A stretch of 64,000 bases of DNA from NCBI RefSeq assembly GCF_900078385.1, contig NZ_FLQR01000001.1, positions 248,001 to 312,000 on the forward strand. The letters run 5' to 3'. Below, piece by piece: positions 1-9,604 of this stretch. Below the pieces are notes generated by a model, which had not been told where the DNA came from, did no database searches, and saw only the letters and a list, made by a program, of their open reading frames with translations. Made by a program: the position numbers and the translations under genes. The stretch's first letter is position 1, and every line of letters starts with the position of its first letter. The DNA is from an uncultured Microbacterium sp. (GTDB lineage Bacteria > Actinomycetota > Actinomycetes > Actinomycetales > Microbacteriaceae).

Positions 1-1105
1 CCTCGGCGGCCGCGTCGCTGCGGCGCGTGCGGGTCAGTTCTTCCTCGAGGAGCCCCTGCACGTAGGCGCGCATCCGGACGACCTCGGGGGAGACCTCGTG
101 CACGCGGCGCGCGGCAGCGTGCCGCTGGGACGCGTTGTGGACGATCTCGCGCGCCTCGCCGATGAGCGCGAACTCGTCGACGGGCGCGTGCACCCGGATG
201 GTGTCGAGGTCGAGCAGCTCGATGCCGGGCAGGTCGGCGATCCGGGGGTCGACGTTGCGGGGGAGGCCGAGGTCGATGATGATCTGCGGGCCGGCGGCGT
301 CGCCGCGCGCCGCGGCGTGCGTGCCCGCTTCGAGGGCGAACGCATGGGTCGTCGAGGTGCACGTGACGATGAGATCCGCCGCGGCGGCCTCGGCCTCGTA
401 CTCCTCGAGGGGGACGGCGATGAGGTGCTCCTGACGGGCGAAGCGCTTGCGGCCCGACCGGGAGTGCACGCGGATGTCCTCTGCCCCGGCCGCGCGCAGG
501 GCGGCGAGGGCCGCGGCGGCGTAGCGGCCCGTGCCCACGAGCAGCACGCGCGCCGTCGCCCACTCGAGGCGCGAGGACACGAGGTCGACCGCGAGGCGGA
601 CGAGGGAGCGGCCCGACTCGCCGAGCCGCGTGCCGTTCTTCACCGCGCGGGAGGTTTCGGTCGCGCGCTGGAACAGGTGCTCGAGCGAGGTCGTCGTGGA
701 GCCCTGCGCGCGGGCCGCGTCGAGGGCCCGCTTCACCTGCCCGGCGATCTCGTCCTCGCCGACGGCGACGGAGTCCAGACCCGCGGCGACGGAGAAGAGG
801 TGCTGCGCGACGCGGTTGCCGTGCGCGAAGTCGACGGACTGGCGGACGTCGCGGTAGGGCAGATCGGCGAGATCGGAGATCTGCTCCATCGCGGCATCCA
901 TCGCCGGGATGGGGGAGGGGAGGTCCGGGTCGTCGTGCAGGTCGAAGTACGCCTCGAAGCGGTTGCACGTCGCGAGGACGACGGCGCCGCGGATGGAGTC
1001 GTGGGCGTCGCGCAGGCGCACCGCGAGATCGTCGCCGATGAGCGACAGGCGCTCGAGCGATTCGAACGGCGTGGTGCGCTGATGCGCGGACAGGCAGACG
1101 AGCAC
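1..1105 (-). CDS. hemA: Glutamyl-tRNA reductase, C-terminus cut by window edge
   Basis: Catalyses the NADPH-dependent reduction of glutamyl-tRNA to glutamate-1-semialdehyde, the first step of C5-pathway tetrapyrrole synthesis. It feeds HemL at the other end of this cluster. The reverse strand from GTG 1105 reads VLVCLSAHQRTTPFESLE, then VVLATCNRFEAY, which holds the catalytic cysteine at about residue 47. It stays open for 368 codons to the window edge, so roughly the last 50-80 residues (end of the dimerisation domain) are missing from view. A purine-rich GAGGGGG lies about 9 bases before the GTG. The gene is divergent from hemE, and the two share a promoter region of about 60 bp. The assignment is firm; the exact start is slightly less so. 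Confidence 0.93.
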   Translation of the reverse strand, partial: MLVCLSAHQRTTPFESLERLSLIGDDLAVRLRDAHDSIRGAVVLATCNRFEAYFDLHDDPDLPSPIPAMDAAMEQISDLADLPYRDVRQSVDFAHGNRVAQHLFSVAAGLDSVAVGEDEIAGQVKRALDAARAQGSTTTSLEHLFQRATETSRAVKNGTRLGESGRSLVRLAVDLVSSRLEWATARVLLVGTGRYAAAALAALRAAGAEDIRVHSRSGRKRFARQEHLIAVPLEEYEAEAAAADLIVTCTSTTHAFALEAGTHAAARGDAAGPQIIIDLGLPRNVDPRIADLPGIELLDLDTIRVHAPVDEFALIGEAREIVHNASQRHAAARRVHEVSPEVVRMRAYVQGLLEEELTRTRRSDAAAE

Positions 1106-1134
1106 GGTGCGGGAACCCCCTCGGATCACCCGAT

Positions 1135-1142
1135 AGTATAAC
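1135..1142. promoter_or_regulatory. Overlapping divergent -10 elements for hemA and hemE
   Basis: In an otherwise GC-rich gap, the AT-rich block 1133-1150 holds TATACT on the minus strand (1135-1140, for hemA) and TATAAC on the plus strand (1137-1142, for hemE). The two hexamers overlap, so the two directions probably compete for RNA polymerase. No convincing -35 is seen in either direction. Confidence 0.5.
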
Positions 1143-1168
1143 GATTAACTGATTCGAGGAGCGTCACC

Positions 1169-2287
1169 ATCTCCACGTCCACGCACCCCCTCTCCGCACA
1201 CGGCACGGCCCAGTCCCGCCTCGTGCGCGCTCTGCTCGGCGACCGTCCCGACGTGACCCCGGTCTGGTTCATGCGCCAGGCGGGGCGATCGCTCCCGGAA
1301 TACCGCGCGCTCCGCTCGCAGGGCACGATGCTCGAGGCCTGCCTCGACCCGGCGCTCGCGAGCGAGATCACGATGCAGCCCGTGCGCCGCCACGGCGTCG
1401 ACGCCGCCATCTTCTTCAGCGACATCATCGTGCCGCTCGCGCTCCTCGGGATCGAGGTCGAGATCGCACCCGGGCGGGGTCCGGTGTTCTCCCGGCCGCT
1501 GCGCACCGCCGCCGACATCGCCGCCGCGGTGCGCATCGACCCGGCCGGCGTGCGCGAGCGCGGCGAGGCCATCGCGGATGCCGTCGGCCGGACGACCGCG
1601 ATGCTCGGCGACCTGTCCGCCGAGCGCGGGGAGGCGATTCCGCTCATCGGCTTCGCCGGCGCGCCGTTCACCCTCGCCGCCTACCTCGTCGAGGGGGGTC
1701 CGTCCAAGGACCACATGGCCGCGCGTCGCCTCATCCACGAGGACCCCGCCGCATGGGAGGCCCTCACCATGTGGCTCGCGGAGGTCACCGGGCAGTTCCT
1801 CGCCCTCCAGGTCTCCGCCGGCGCGAGCGCCGCCCAGCTGTTCGACTCGTGGGCCGGGGGCCTCGCACCCTCCGACTACCGCAACGCCGTCCTCCCCGCC
1901 TCCGCCGCGGCCCTCGACGCCGTGCGGGCGCTGCCCGTGCCGGAGGGCGTCGACCACATCCCGCTCGTGCACTTCGGCGTCGGCACCGGCGAGATCCTCG
2001 CCGATATGGCGACGCTCGACATCGACGCGCTCGGCGTCGACTACCGCGTGCCGCTCGACGAGGCCCGACGCCGCATCGGCCGCGATCTGACGCTCCAGGG
2101 CAACCTCGACCCGGCACTGCTGTTCGCCCCCGAGCCGGTGCGCCGCGCCGCGGTGGAGCGGATCCTCGCCGAGGGGCGCCTCGCCCGCGCGCACGTCTTC
2201 AACCTCGGCCACGGCGTGCCGATGGATGCCGATCCCGACGCCATCTCGTCGGTGGTGCGGATGGTCCACGAGGGGCAGGCCGCCTGA
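1169..2287 (+). CDS. hemE: Uroporphyrinogen decarboxylase
   Basis: Decarboxylates uroporphyrinogen III to coproporphyrinogen III. The family signature FMRQAGRSLPEY is present near the N-terminus, followed by the conserved IFFSDIIVPL segment and a C-terminal FNLGHGVPMDADPD. The start is odd. The only clear Shine-Dalgarno, GAGGAG at 1156-1161, is seven bases before an ATC codon at 1169, and the reading frame between that ATC and the first standard start (GTG 1223) is open and reads STSTHPLSAHG, like the N-terminus of homologues. An in-frame stop lies at 1139-1141. I therefore place the start at ATC 1169 (372 codons); the conservative alternative is GTG 1223 (354 residues). The stop is 2 bp before cgoX. 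Confidence 0.92.
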   Translation: MSTSTHPLSAHGTAQSRLVRALLGDRPDVTPVWFMRQAGRSLPEYRALRSQGTMLEACLDPALASEITMQPVRRHGVDAAIFFSDIIVPLALLGIEVEIAPGRGPVFSRPLRTAADIAAAVRIDPAGVRERGEAIADAVGRTTAMLGDLSAERGEAIPLIGFAGAPFTLAAYLVEGGPSKDHMAARRLIHEDPAAWEALTMWLAEVTGQFLALQVSAGASAAQLFDSWAGGLAPSDYRNAVLPASAAALDAVRALPVPEGVDHIPLVHFGVGTGEILADMATLDIDALGVDYRVPLDEARRRIGRDLTLQGNLDPALLFAPEPVRRAAVERILAEGRLARAHVFNLGHGVPMDADPDAISSVVRMVHEGQAA

Positions 2288-2289
2288 CG

Positions 2290-3693
2290 ATGAACCCTGT
2301 CACGGCTCCCGCCGCCGATGTGGTCGTCGTCGGCGGCGGCGTCGCCGGCCTCGTGATCGCGTGGGAGGTCGCGCGCGCCGGCCGCCGTGTCATCGTCTGC
2401 GAGAGCGGCGACGACACCGGGGGGATGCTGCGCCGCGGCTGTGTCGCGGGCGTCGACCTCGACCTCGGGGCCGAGTCGTTCGCGATCCGCTCGAGCGGTG
2501 TCGCCGACCTCGTCGCCGACCTCGGCACCGGGGCCGCGCTGCCGCTCACGATCGTCGAGCCGCGGCCGGAAGGGGCGTACCTCGTCCTGCCGGCGCCGTT
2601 CGGTCGGGTCCGCCGGCTGCCGCTGCCCCGCCGCGCCGTCGTCGGGATGCCCGCCGAGCCCGCGGCATCCGACGTCGTGCGGGTCATCGGCCGTGCCGCC
2701 GCGCGCCGCGCGGCGCGCGAACGCGACCTGCCGGCCGGGCTGCCCTCCGGTGCGGAGCCGTCGCTGTTCGACCTCGCCGCTGCCCGGTACGGGCGACGCC
2801 TCGCCGAACGCCTCGTCGACCCGCTCTGCCAGAGCGTCTACTCGCAGCCCGCGTCCGCCGTCCGCCTCTCCGCCGTGCACCCGTCGCTCTGGGCCGAGTT
2901 CGCTCGCCGCGGATCGCTGACCGCCGCCGCCGAGGCCGTCGCGCCGGCCGCACGGGCGGGCTCCGCCGTCCGCGGCATCGACGGCGGCATGTGGCGCCTC
3001 GCGGCAGCACTGCGCACCGCCGCGGAGGCGGCCGGCGCGGTCATCCGCACGGACGCGCCGGTGCAGGCGCTGCGCACCGCGGCGGAGGGCTTCGACGTCG
3101 TCCTGGCCGGAGAGACGCTGCGCGCCGCGCACGTCGTCGTCGCGACGGGACCCGCCGCCGCCGGTGCCCTGCTCCATGTGGACGTCGCCGCCCCCGTCGG
3201 CGGCGCCGTCCGTCTCGTCACGGCCGAGGTCGTCTCCGGCGCCCTCGACGCCCGCCCCGTAGGGTCGGGCGTCATCGTCGCGCCGGGTGCGCGGGGCGCG
3301 GCCAAGGCGCTCACCCACGTCGACGCCAAGTGGGACTGGGCCGCCCGCGCCCTTCCGCCGCACACGCACGTCGTGCGGCTCTCGGCGCGCGACGCCGACG
3401 CGCCCGGGCTCGACACCCCTGCCGCCGTCGCCGCGGAGCTGCGGCGCCTCACCGGCGCCCGCATCCGGACCGGCGACGTCCGCGCGCTCACCCAGACACG
3501 CTGGAGCGACGCCGTCACGTCGGCCACCGCCGAGGCCGCCGCGTGGCGCGCCGCCGCCCGCGCGGCCGCGCCCGCCGGCATCCACCTCGCCGGCGCCACC
3601 GTCGCCGGGACGGGGCTCGCCTCCGTCATCCCGCACGCCCGCGAGCTCGCCCGCGCGCTCGTCGCCCGCACGTCCCACCCCGCCACCGCCTGA
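2290..3693 (+). CDS. cgoX: Coproporphyrinogen III oxidase (HemY/HemG type)
   Basis: FAD enzyme that oxidises coproporphyrinogen III to coproporphyrin III in the Gram-positive (coproporphyrin-dependent) heme route. The ATG at 2290 gives 467 residues, opening with the dinucleotide-binding motif VVVVGGGVAGLVIAWEVARA and an acidic residue at the end of the second strand (VCESGDD). A C-terminal GATVAGTGLASVIPHA segment closes the FAD site as in protoporphyrinogen-oxidase relatives. No separate oxygen-dependent HemF or HemN is present. Pairing with chdC and cpfC downstream supports coproporphyrinogen rather than protoporphyrinogen as substrate; the substrate is inferred from family and context. Confidence 0.93.
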   Translation: MNPVTAPAADVVVVGGGVAGLVIAWEVARAGRRVIVCESGDDTGGMLRRGCVAGVDLDLGAESFAIRSSGVADLVADLGTGAALPLTIVEPRPEGAYLVLPAPFGRVRRLPLPRRAVVGMPAEPAASDVVRVIGRAAARRAARERDLPAGLPSGAEPSLFDLAAARYGRRLAERLVDPLCQSVYSQPASAVRLSAVHPSLWAEFARRGSLTAAAEAVAPAARAGSAVRGIDGGMWRLAAALRTAAEAAGAVIRTDAPVQALRTAAEGFDVVLAGETLRAAHVVVATGPAAAGALLHVDVAAPVGGAVRLVTAEVVSGALDARPVGSGVIVAPGARGAAKALTHVDAKWDWAARALPPHTHVVRLSARDADAPGLDTPAAVAAELRRLTGARIRTGDVRALTQTRWSDAVTSATAEAAAWRAAARAAAPAGIHLAGATVAGTGLASVIPHARELARALVARTSHPATA

Positions 3694-3704
3694 AGGAGCA
3701 CTCC

Positions 3705-4379
3705 ATGTCCGACGACACCGCGCTCGGCTACACCCTCTTCGCGATCCTCGCCGGCCCCCGCCCGCGCGGCGCTGCGCCGACGCCCGCCGACCTCGACGGG
3801 CTCGCCGCCGTGGCCGGCGCGCTCCCCGCCGACGGCGTGACCCTCCGCGGCCTCTACGACGTCACCGGCATGCGCGCCGACGCCGACCTCATGGTGTGGC
3901 TGCACGGGGAGGACCCCGTCGCGCTGCAGCGCGCCCTCCGCGCCCTCCGCCGGACATCCGTCCTCGCCGCGTTCGAGAACATCTGGAGCGCGATGGGGGT
4001 GCACCGCGAGGCGGAGTTCAACAAGCGCCACGTGCCCGGCTACCTCCGCGGCGAGCACCCCCGCGGGTGGCTGTGCCTGTACCCGTTCGTCCGCAGCTAC
4101 GAGTGGTATCTGCTCCCCGAGGAGGAGCGCTCGCGCATGCTCGCCGAGCACGGCCGGAAGGGCGCGCGCTTCACAGACGTCGTCGCCAACACCGTGTCGA
4201 CCTTCGGGCTGAGCGACTTCGAGTGGCTGCTGCCGCTGGAGAGCGACGAGCTCATCAGCCTCGTCGACATGATGCGCGACCTCCGCGCCACCGACGCGCG
4301 CCGGCACGTGCGCGAAGAGGTGCCGTTCTACACCGGCCGCCGCATCGAGGTCGCCGAGCTCGCCGAGGTGCTGTCATGA
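3705..4379 (+). CDS. chdC: Coproheme decarboxylase (HemQ/ChdC)
   Basis: Chlorite-dismutase-fold enzyme that decarboxylates coproheme to protoheme, the last step of the actinobacterial pathway. It has 224 residues. The central block GWLCLYPFVRSYEWYLL is typical of the family, and the following MLAEHGRKG contains the proximal heme-ligand histidine. A good ribosome-binding site (AAGGAG) lies 6-7 bases before ATG 3705. The last codon overlaps the cpfC start as ATGA, indicating translational coupling of the decarboxylase to the ferrochelatase that makes its substrate. Confidence 0.95.
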   Translation: MSDDTALGYTLFAILAGPRPRGAAPTPADLDGLAAVAGALPADGVTLRGLYDVTGMRADADLMVWLHGEDPVALQRALRALRRTSVLAAFENIWSAMGVHREAEFNKRHVPGYLRGEHPRGWLCLYPFVRSYEWYLLPEEERSRMLAEHGRKGARFTDVVANTVSTFGLSDFEWLLPLESDELISLVDMMRDLRATDARRHVREEVPFYTGRRIEVAELAEVLS

Positions 4380-5593
4380 CCGCCGAGGCGTTCCGGCCCA
4401 AGCCTCCGCGCGCGGCGCACGCCGAGTGCGCGCCCGGCTGCGTCGTGCCCGGTGCGACCGCGGCGACGTGCGGCGGGGATGCCTACGCGACGCGGCCGGT
4501 AGCCTACGACGGCGTCCTGCTGCTCGGCTTCGGCGGGCCCGAGGGTCAGGACGACGTCATCCCGTTCCTCCGCAACGTCACGGCGGGTCGCGGCATCCCG
4601 GACGAGCGTCTCGAGGAGGTCGCCCACCACTACCGGCACTTCGGCGGCGTCTCGCCGATCAACGAGCACAACCGCGAGCTGAAGGCCGCGCTGGATGCCG
4701 AGCTGTCCGCGCGGGGTCTCGACCTGCCGGTGTACTGGGGCAACCGCAACTGGATGCCGTACGTCACCGACGCTCTGACGGCGGCCCATGGCGAGGGTCA
4801 CACGACGCTTCTCGCGATCGCGACGAGCGCCTACAGCTCGTATTCCTCGTGCCGGCAGTACCGCGAAGACCTGGCCGACGCCGTCGCGGCGACGGGGCTG
4901 TCCGGACAGGTGCAGATCGACAAGGTGCGCCAGTTCTTCGACCACCCGGGCTTCGTCGCCCCCTTCGTCGACGGCATCCGCTCGGCGCTCGCCGAGCTCG
5001 CGGAGCGCGGGATCACGGATCTTGACCGCGACCTGGAGATCCTCTTCTCGACGCACTCGATCCCCACCGCCGACGCCGACCGCTCCGGCCCGCCCGAGCG
5101 CGGCTTCGGCCCCGGCGGCGCCTACGTCGCCCAGCACACCGCGGTCGCCACGGAGATCATGGCGCAGCTCGGCATCGGGAGCGCCTGGCAGATCGTCTAC
5201 CAAAGCCGCTCCGGCCCGCCCTCCGTGCCGTGGCTCGAGCCCGACATCAACGACGCGATGCAGGAGCTGCCCGGCCGCGGGCGCCGCGCCGTGCTCATCG
5301 TGCCGCTCGGGTTCGTGAGCGATCATATGGAGGTGCTCTGGGACCTCGACACCGAGGCGCTCGAGACCGCGGGGGAACTCGGGCTCGTCGCGCTGCGGAC
5401 GGCGACGCCCAGCACGCATCCGGCCTACGTGGGCGGCCTCGTCGATCTCATCGAGGAGCGCCTGCACGCGACGCCCGCCGCCGAGCGGCCGCACGCGACG
5501 GATCTCGGTCCCTGGTACGACGTGTGCCGTCCGGGATGCTGCGAGAACAAGCGGCTGGGCTTCCAGCCGGCCCTCGCCGGGGTGGCGCCGTGA
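4376..5593 (+). CDS. cpfC: Coproporphyrin ferrochelatase
   Basis: Inserts ferrous iron into coproporphyrin III. The 405-residue frame starts at ATG 4376, overlapping the chdC stop. The active-site histidine lies in FSTHSIPTADADRSGPP and the conserved glutamate in PSVPWLEPDI. Four cysteines, Cys159 (SSCRQYRED) and Cys384, Cys388 and Cys389 (CRPGCCENKR at the C-terminus), match in number and placement the ligands of the [2Fe-2S] cluster known in mycobacterial ferrochelatase, so a cluster is inferred. Unusually, the protein carries an N-terminal extension of about 40 residues with three more cysteines (18, 22 and 32, in AECAPGC and TCGG) before the usual YDGVLLLGFGGP start of the fold. Confidence 0.94.
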   Translation: MTAEAFRPKPPRAAHAECAPGCVVPGATAATCGGDAYATRPVAYDGVLLLGFGGPEGQDDVIPFLRNVTAGRGIPDERLEEVAHHYRHFGGVSPINEHNRELKAALDAELSARGLDLPVYWGNRNWMPYVTDALTAAHGEGHTTLLAIATSAYSSYSSCRQYREDLADAVAATGLSGQVQIDKVRQFFDHPGFVAPFVDGIRSALAELAERGITDLDRDLEILFSTHSIPTADADRSGPPERGFGPGGAYVAQHTAVATEIMAQLGIGSAWQIVYQSRSGPPSVPWLEPDINDAMQELPGRGRRAVLIVPLGFVSDHMEVLWDLDTEALETAGELGLVALRTATPSTHPAYVGGLVDLIEERLHATPAAERPHATDLGPWYDVCRPGCCENKRLGFQPALAGVAP

Positions 5594-6534
5594 CAGCGGC
5601 GACGGTCCTGCGACTCGGCACACGCGCGAGCCTGCTCGCGACGACCCAGTCCCAGCTCGTCGCCGATGCCATCACCGCCGCGACCGGCATGACCGTCGAA
5701 CTGGTCCGCATCACGAGTGAGGGCGATGTGCTGACCGGGTCGCTCGCGCAGATGGGCGGGACCGGCGTGTTCGCGACGGCGCTCCGCGACGCCCTGCTGC
5801 GCGGCGAGTGCGACCTGCTCGTGCACTCCATGAAGGATCTGCCGACGGCGCCGTTCCCCGGCATCGTGGTCGGAGCGGTCCCCGCCCGCGCTCCGCAGCG
5901 CGACGCGCTGTGCGCGCGCGACGGGCTGACCCTGGAGACGCTGCCGGTCGCCGCGCGCGTCGGCACGGGTTCGCCGCGCCGCGTCGCGCAGCTGCTCGCG
6001 CGCCACCCCGACCTGGACGTCCGCGACATCCGCGGGAATGTCGACAGCCGGCTGCGGAAGGTCACGGACGGCGAGCTGGATGCCGTCGTCCTCGCCGAGG
6101 CGGGTCTTCGCCGCATCGGACGCGACGCCGCGATCACCGAGCTCCTGGACTGGCCCACGTCCGCCGCGCAGGGGGCGCTCGCCGTCGAGGTGCGCGACCG
6201 GGACGCGGACGGCGAGATCGGCCGCGCCGTCCGCGCCGTCAACGACGCCGATGCGGAGCTGTGCGCTCTGCTCGAGCGCGCCGTCCTCCGCCGCCTCGAG
6301 GCCGGCTGCGCCGCGCCGGTCGCGATCGACGCGGTCCGCGTGGAGGACGACGTGACCCTCGTCGCCGACGTGCACGCACCCGACGGCACGCGGTCCGTGC
6401 GCGCCGAGCGGCGCATCGCACGCGATGACGCCGCGACGCACGAGGGCCGCGCCGCGGTGGCCGGCGACGTCGTCGCCGAGCTCCTCGCCGGCGGTGCCGC
6501 CGACTTCGCCGACCTGCCCGGGACGGCTCGATGA
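5590..6534 (+). CDS. hemC: Hydroxymethylbilane synthase (porphobilinogen deaminase)
   Basis: Polymerises four porphobilinogens into hydroxymethylbilane. It has 314 residues from GTG 5590, which overlaps the cpfC stop as GTGA. Typical blocks are RLGTRASLLATTQS at the N-terminus, HSMKDLPT, and RDIRGNVDSRLRK. The dipyrromethane-cofactor cysteine is Cys240 in LEAGCAAP. The stop codon overlaps the hemD start (ATGA at 6531). Confidence 0.95.
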   Translation: MTAATVLRLGTRASLLATTQSQLVADAITAATGMTVELVRITSEGDVLTGSLAQMGGTGVFATALRDALLRGECDLLVHSMKDLPTAPFPGIVVGAVPARAPQRDALCARDGLTLETLPVAARVGTGSPRRVAQLLARHPDLDVRDIRGNVDSRLRKVTDGELDAVVLAEAGLRRIGRDAAITELLDWPTSAAQGALAVEVRDRDADGEIGRAVRAVNDADAELCALLERAVLRRLEAGCAAPVAIDAVRVEDDVTLVADVHAPDGTRSVRAERRIARDDAATHEGRAAVAGDVVAELLAGGAADFADLPGTAR

Positions 6535-7307
6535 GCCTCGCCGGAGCCCGCGTCCTCGTGCCGCGCGGCGGCGCCTGGGGGGAGCGCGTGCGCGCCGACC
6601 TCGTCCGCCGCGGTGCCGAGGGCGTCATCGCGCCGCTCATCGCGTCGGCCCCGCCCCGCGACGCCGACGCGCGCGACCGCGCGTTCGCGGCGCTCGCCGC
6701 GGGGGAGTACGCCTGGCTCTTCGTCACGAGCGCCGCGAGCGTCGAGCAGCTCGTGACCCACGGGGTCCGCATCCCCGCCGCGACCCGCATCGCCGCCGTC
6801 GGGCGCGCGACGGCGCGCGCCGTCGCCGACGCGGGCTTCGACGTCGAGTTCGTCCCCGTCGGGACGTCCTCGGCCGCCACCATGATCACGCAGTGGGTCG
6901 CCGGACGAACTCCGGCCGGCACGGGCCGCTGCCTGGTCCTGCGCTCGGACCTCGCGCAGGCCGTGATCAGCGACGAGCTCGAACTGCAGGGATACGCCGT
7001 CGACGTCTGCATCGGCTACCGCACGGTCGGCATCGACCTCGCGCCCGCCGTCGCCGACGACCTCCGTGCCGGCCGGATCGACGTCGTCCTGCTCACCTCG
7101 CTCAGCGTCGGCCGCGAGCTGCGTCGCCAGGTGGGTACGCTGCCCCCCACGACCGTCGTCGCGACGATCGGTCCCGGCACGACACGCGATGCCATCGCCC
7201 TCGGCTTCACGGTCGGCTACACCGCCCTCACCCAGAGCGTCGACGCGCTGATCGCCGAGCTCGACGACGCCGACATCCGCACCCCCACGCGTCAGGAGAC
7301 CCCGTGA
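6531..7307 (+). CDS. hemD: Uroporphyrinogen-III synthase
   Basis: Cyclises hydroxymethylbilane with inversion of ring D. The 258-residue protein has the two-lobed family pattern, poorly conserved as usual, with [11 protein letters not shown] in the first lobe and [11 protein letters not shown] in the second, and a C-terminal [15 protein letters not shown]. The identification leans on position between hemC and hemB as well as on these motifs. Overlaps join it to both neighbours, at 6531-6534 and 7304-7307. Confidence 0.9.
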   Translation: MSLAGARVLVPRGGAWGERVRADLVRRGAEGVIAPLIASAPPRDADARDRAFAALAAGEYAWLFVTSAASVEQLVTHGVRIPAATRIAAVGRATARAVADAGFDVEFVPVGTSSAATMITQWVAGRTPAGTGRCLVLRSDLAQAVISDELELQGYAVDVCIGYRTVGIDLAPAVADDLRAGRIDVVLLTSLSVGRELRRQVGTLPPTTVVATIGPGTTRDAIALGFTVGYTALTQSVDALIAELDDADIRTPTRQETP

Positions 7308-8299
7308 CCGCCTTCCCCACCCGCCGGCTCCGCCGGCTCCGCGCGACCCCGGCGCTGCGCCGTCTCGCCGCCGAGCATGCGCTCGTGCCGTCGCAGCTCG
7401 TGCTGCCCGTCTTCGTCAAGGAGGGGCTCACCGCGACGCAGCCCATCGCGAGCATGCCCGGCGTCAGCCAGCATCCGCTCGACGCCCTCCCCGCCGTCGT
7501 CGAGCAGGCCGCCGCCGCCGGGATCGGCGGCATCATGCTGTTCGGCGTGCCCGCGTCCCGCGACGCCGTCGGCTCCGGCGCCGTCGACCCGGACGGCATC
7601 CTGAACCGCGCCATCGCGGTCGCGCAGGGAGCCGCGGCCGGTCGCCTCACGGTGCAGGCCGATCTGTGCCTGGACGAATTCACCGACCACGGCCACTGCG
7701 GCGTGCTCGCGGGCGACGGGTCCGTCGACAACGACGCGACCATCGAGGTGTACGGCCGCATGGCGGTGGCTCAGGCCCGAGCCGGCGCCGACATCCTCGG
7801 CCTGTCCGGAATGATGGACGGCCAGGTCGCCGCCGTGCGCGCCGCGCTCGACGAGGCGGGCTTCGCGCACGTCGTGATCCTCGCCTACTCCGCGAAATAC
7901 GCCTCGGCGTTCTACGGGCCGTTCCGGGATGCCGTCGAATCGACCCTGCAGGGCGATCGCCGCACGTACCAGATGTCGCCTGCGAACGCCCGCGAGGGTA
8001 TCGAGGAGGCGCTCGCCGACATCGACGAGGGCGCCGACATCGTCATGGTCAAGCCCGCGGGCCCCTACCTCGACATCCTCGCCCGCGTCGCGGACGTCTC
8101 GAGCGTCCCGGTGTGGGCGTACCAGGTCTCGGGGGAGTACGCGCTCATCGAGACCGCCGCCGCCGCGGGGCTCATCGACCGCGACCGTGCCATCGGCGAG
8201 TCCCTGCTCGGCATCCGCCGGGCCGGCGCCGACGCCATCCTCACCTACTGGGCCATCGAGGCGGCCGGGTGGCTGCAGGACGGGAAGGACCTCGCATGA
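7304..8299 (+). CDS. hemB: Delta-aminolevulinic acid dehydratase (porphobilinogen synthase)
   Basis: Condenses two 5-aminolevulinates to porphobilinogen. It has 331 residues from GTG 7304. The metal-binding segment reads [14 protein letters not shown], a mixed pattern in which one of the three zinc cysteines of E. coli HemB is an aspartate. The Schiff-base lysines sit in [17 protein letters not shown] and in [11 protein letters not shown]. The gene is embedded in the operon by GTGA and ATGA overlaps. Confidence 0.95.
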   Translation: MTAFPTRRLRRLRATPALRRLAAEHALVPSQLVLPVFVKEGLTATQPIASMPGVSQHPLDALPAVVEQAAAAGIGGIMLFGVPASRDAVGSGAVDPDGILNRAIAVAQGAAAGRLTVQADLCLDEFTDHGHCGVLAGDGSVDNDATIEVYGRMAVAQARAGADILGLSGMMDGQVAAVRAALDEAGFAHVVILAYSAKYASAFYGPFRDAVESTLQGDRRTYQMSPANAREGIEEALADIDEGADIVMVKPAGPYLDILARVADVSSVPVWAYQVSGEYALIETAAAAGLIDRDRAIGESLLGIRRAGADAILTYWAIEAAGWLQDGKDLA

Positions 8300-9600
8300 C
8301 CGGCAACGACGATTCCTTCGCCCGCGCGCAGGCGGTCATCCCCGGCGGCGTCGACTCGCCGGTCCGCGCGTACGGCTCCGTCGGCGGCACGCCCCGGTTC
8401 CTCGTGTCGGCCTCCGGCCCGTACGTCACCGACGTCGAGGGGCGCGAGTACGTCGACCTCGTCGCCAGCTGGGGTCCGGCCCTCGTCGGGCACGCGCATC
8501 CCGTCGTCGTCGACGCCGTCATCGAAGCGGCCCGCCGGGGACTGTCCTTCGGCGCGCCGACGCCCGCCGAGACCGAGCTCGCCGAGCTGATCCGCGACCG
8601 CGTGCCCGGCGTGCAGAAGCTCCGCCTCGTCTCCACCGGCACCGAGGCCACGATGACCGCCATCCGCCTCGCCCGCGGCGCGACCGGCCGCGACCTGCTC
8701 GTGAAGTTCGCCGGCCACTACCACGGGCACTCCGACGGCCTGCTGGCTCAGGCGGGTTCGGGCCTGGCGACCCTTGCGCTGCCCGGATCGGCGGGCGTCC
8801 CCGAGGCCATCGCCGCCCAGACCCTCGTGATCGGCTACAACGACCGCGCCGCCGTCGAAGCGGTCTTCGCGGCGCACCCCGGCCGGATCGCCGCGATCAT
8901 CACGGAGGCCGCCGGCGCCAACATGGGCGTCGTGCCGCCGGCGCCGGGCTTCACGGCGTTCCTCGCCGAGATCGCGCACCGCGACGGCGCGCTCCTCATC
9001 AGCGACGAGGTGCTCACGGGCTTCCGGGCCTCGGCATCCGGCTACGCGGGCGTCCTGTCCGCGGCGGGCGAGGATGTCACGCCCGACCTCGTCACCTTCG
9101 GCAAGGTCATCGGCGGGGGACTTCCCGTCGCCGCGGTCGGCGGTCGCGCCGACATCATGGACCTCCTCGCCCCCACCGGCCCCGTCTACCAGGCGGGGAC
9201 GCTGTCCGGAAACCCCGTCGCCGTCGCGGCGGGACTCGCGACCCTGCGCCTCGCCGATGCGGACGTCTACCGCCGGATCGACGCGGCCGCGCACGTGGTC
9301 GCCGAGGCTACCTCGGAGGCGCTGACCGCTGCCGGCGTGCCGCACGTCGTGCAGTGGGCCGGGACGCTCTTCAGCGTGTTCTTCGGGGAAGCGGTCGTGG
9401 GCGGCGTCCCGGACTATGCCACCGCAGTGAAGCAGGATGCGGCGGCCTACGGGCGGTTCTTCCACGCGATGCTGGATGCGGGGGTGTCGTTGCCGCCGTC
9501 CTCGTTCGAGGCGTGGTTCCTCACCGCCGCGCACGACGAGGCGGCCCTCGGGCGGATCGTCGGGGCACTGCCGACGGCGGCGGCTGCTGCTGCAGGGTGA
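8296..9600 (+). CDS. hemL: Glutamate-1-semialdehyde 2,1-aminomutase
   Basis: PLP enzyme that converts glutamate-1-semialdehyde, the HemA product, to 5-aminolevulinate. It has 434 residues. The PLP lysine is Lys270 in [18 protein letters not shown], and [10 protein letters not shown] supplies the ring-contacting aspartate. It is the last gene of the operon. A stem-loop follows its stop by a few bases, and the next gene has its own promoter. Confidence 0.95.
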   Translation: MTGNDDSFARAQAVIPGGVDSPVRAYGSVGGTPRFLVSASGPYVTDVEGREYVDLVASWGPALVGHAHPVVVDAVIEAARRGLSFGAPTPAETELAELIRDRVPGVQKLRLVSTGTEATMTAIRLARGATGRDLLVKFAGHYHGHSDGLLAQAGSGLATLALPGSAGVPEAIAAQTLVIGYNDRAAVEAVFAAHPGRIAAIITEAAGANMGVVPPAPGFTAFLAEIAHRDGALLISDEVLTGFRASASGYAGVLSAAGEDVTPDLVTFGKVIGGGLPVAAVGGRADIMDLLAPTGPVYQAGTLSGNPVAVAAGLATLRLADADVYRRIDAAAHVVAEATSEALTAAGVPHVVQWAGTLFSVFFGEAVVGGVPDYATAVKQDAAAYGRFFHAMLDAGVSLPPSSFEAWFLTAAHDEAALGRIVGALPTAAAAAAG

Positions 9601-9604
9601 TGAA

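Noticed and set aside
98..1141. Long plus-strand open frame opposite hemA
   Set aside because: The minus-strand translation is an unmistakable glutamyl-tRNA reductase; the plus frame is arginine- and glutamate-rich antisense noise.
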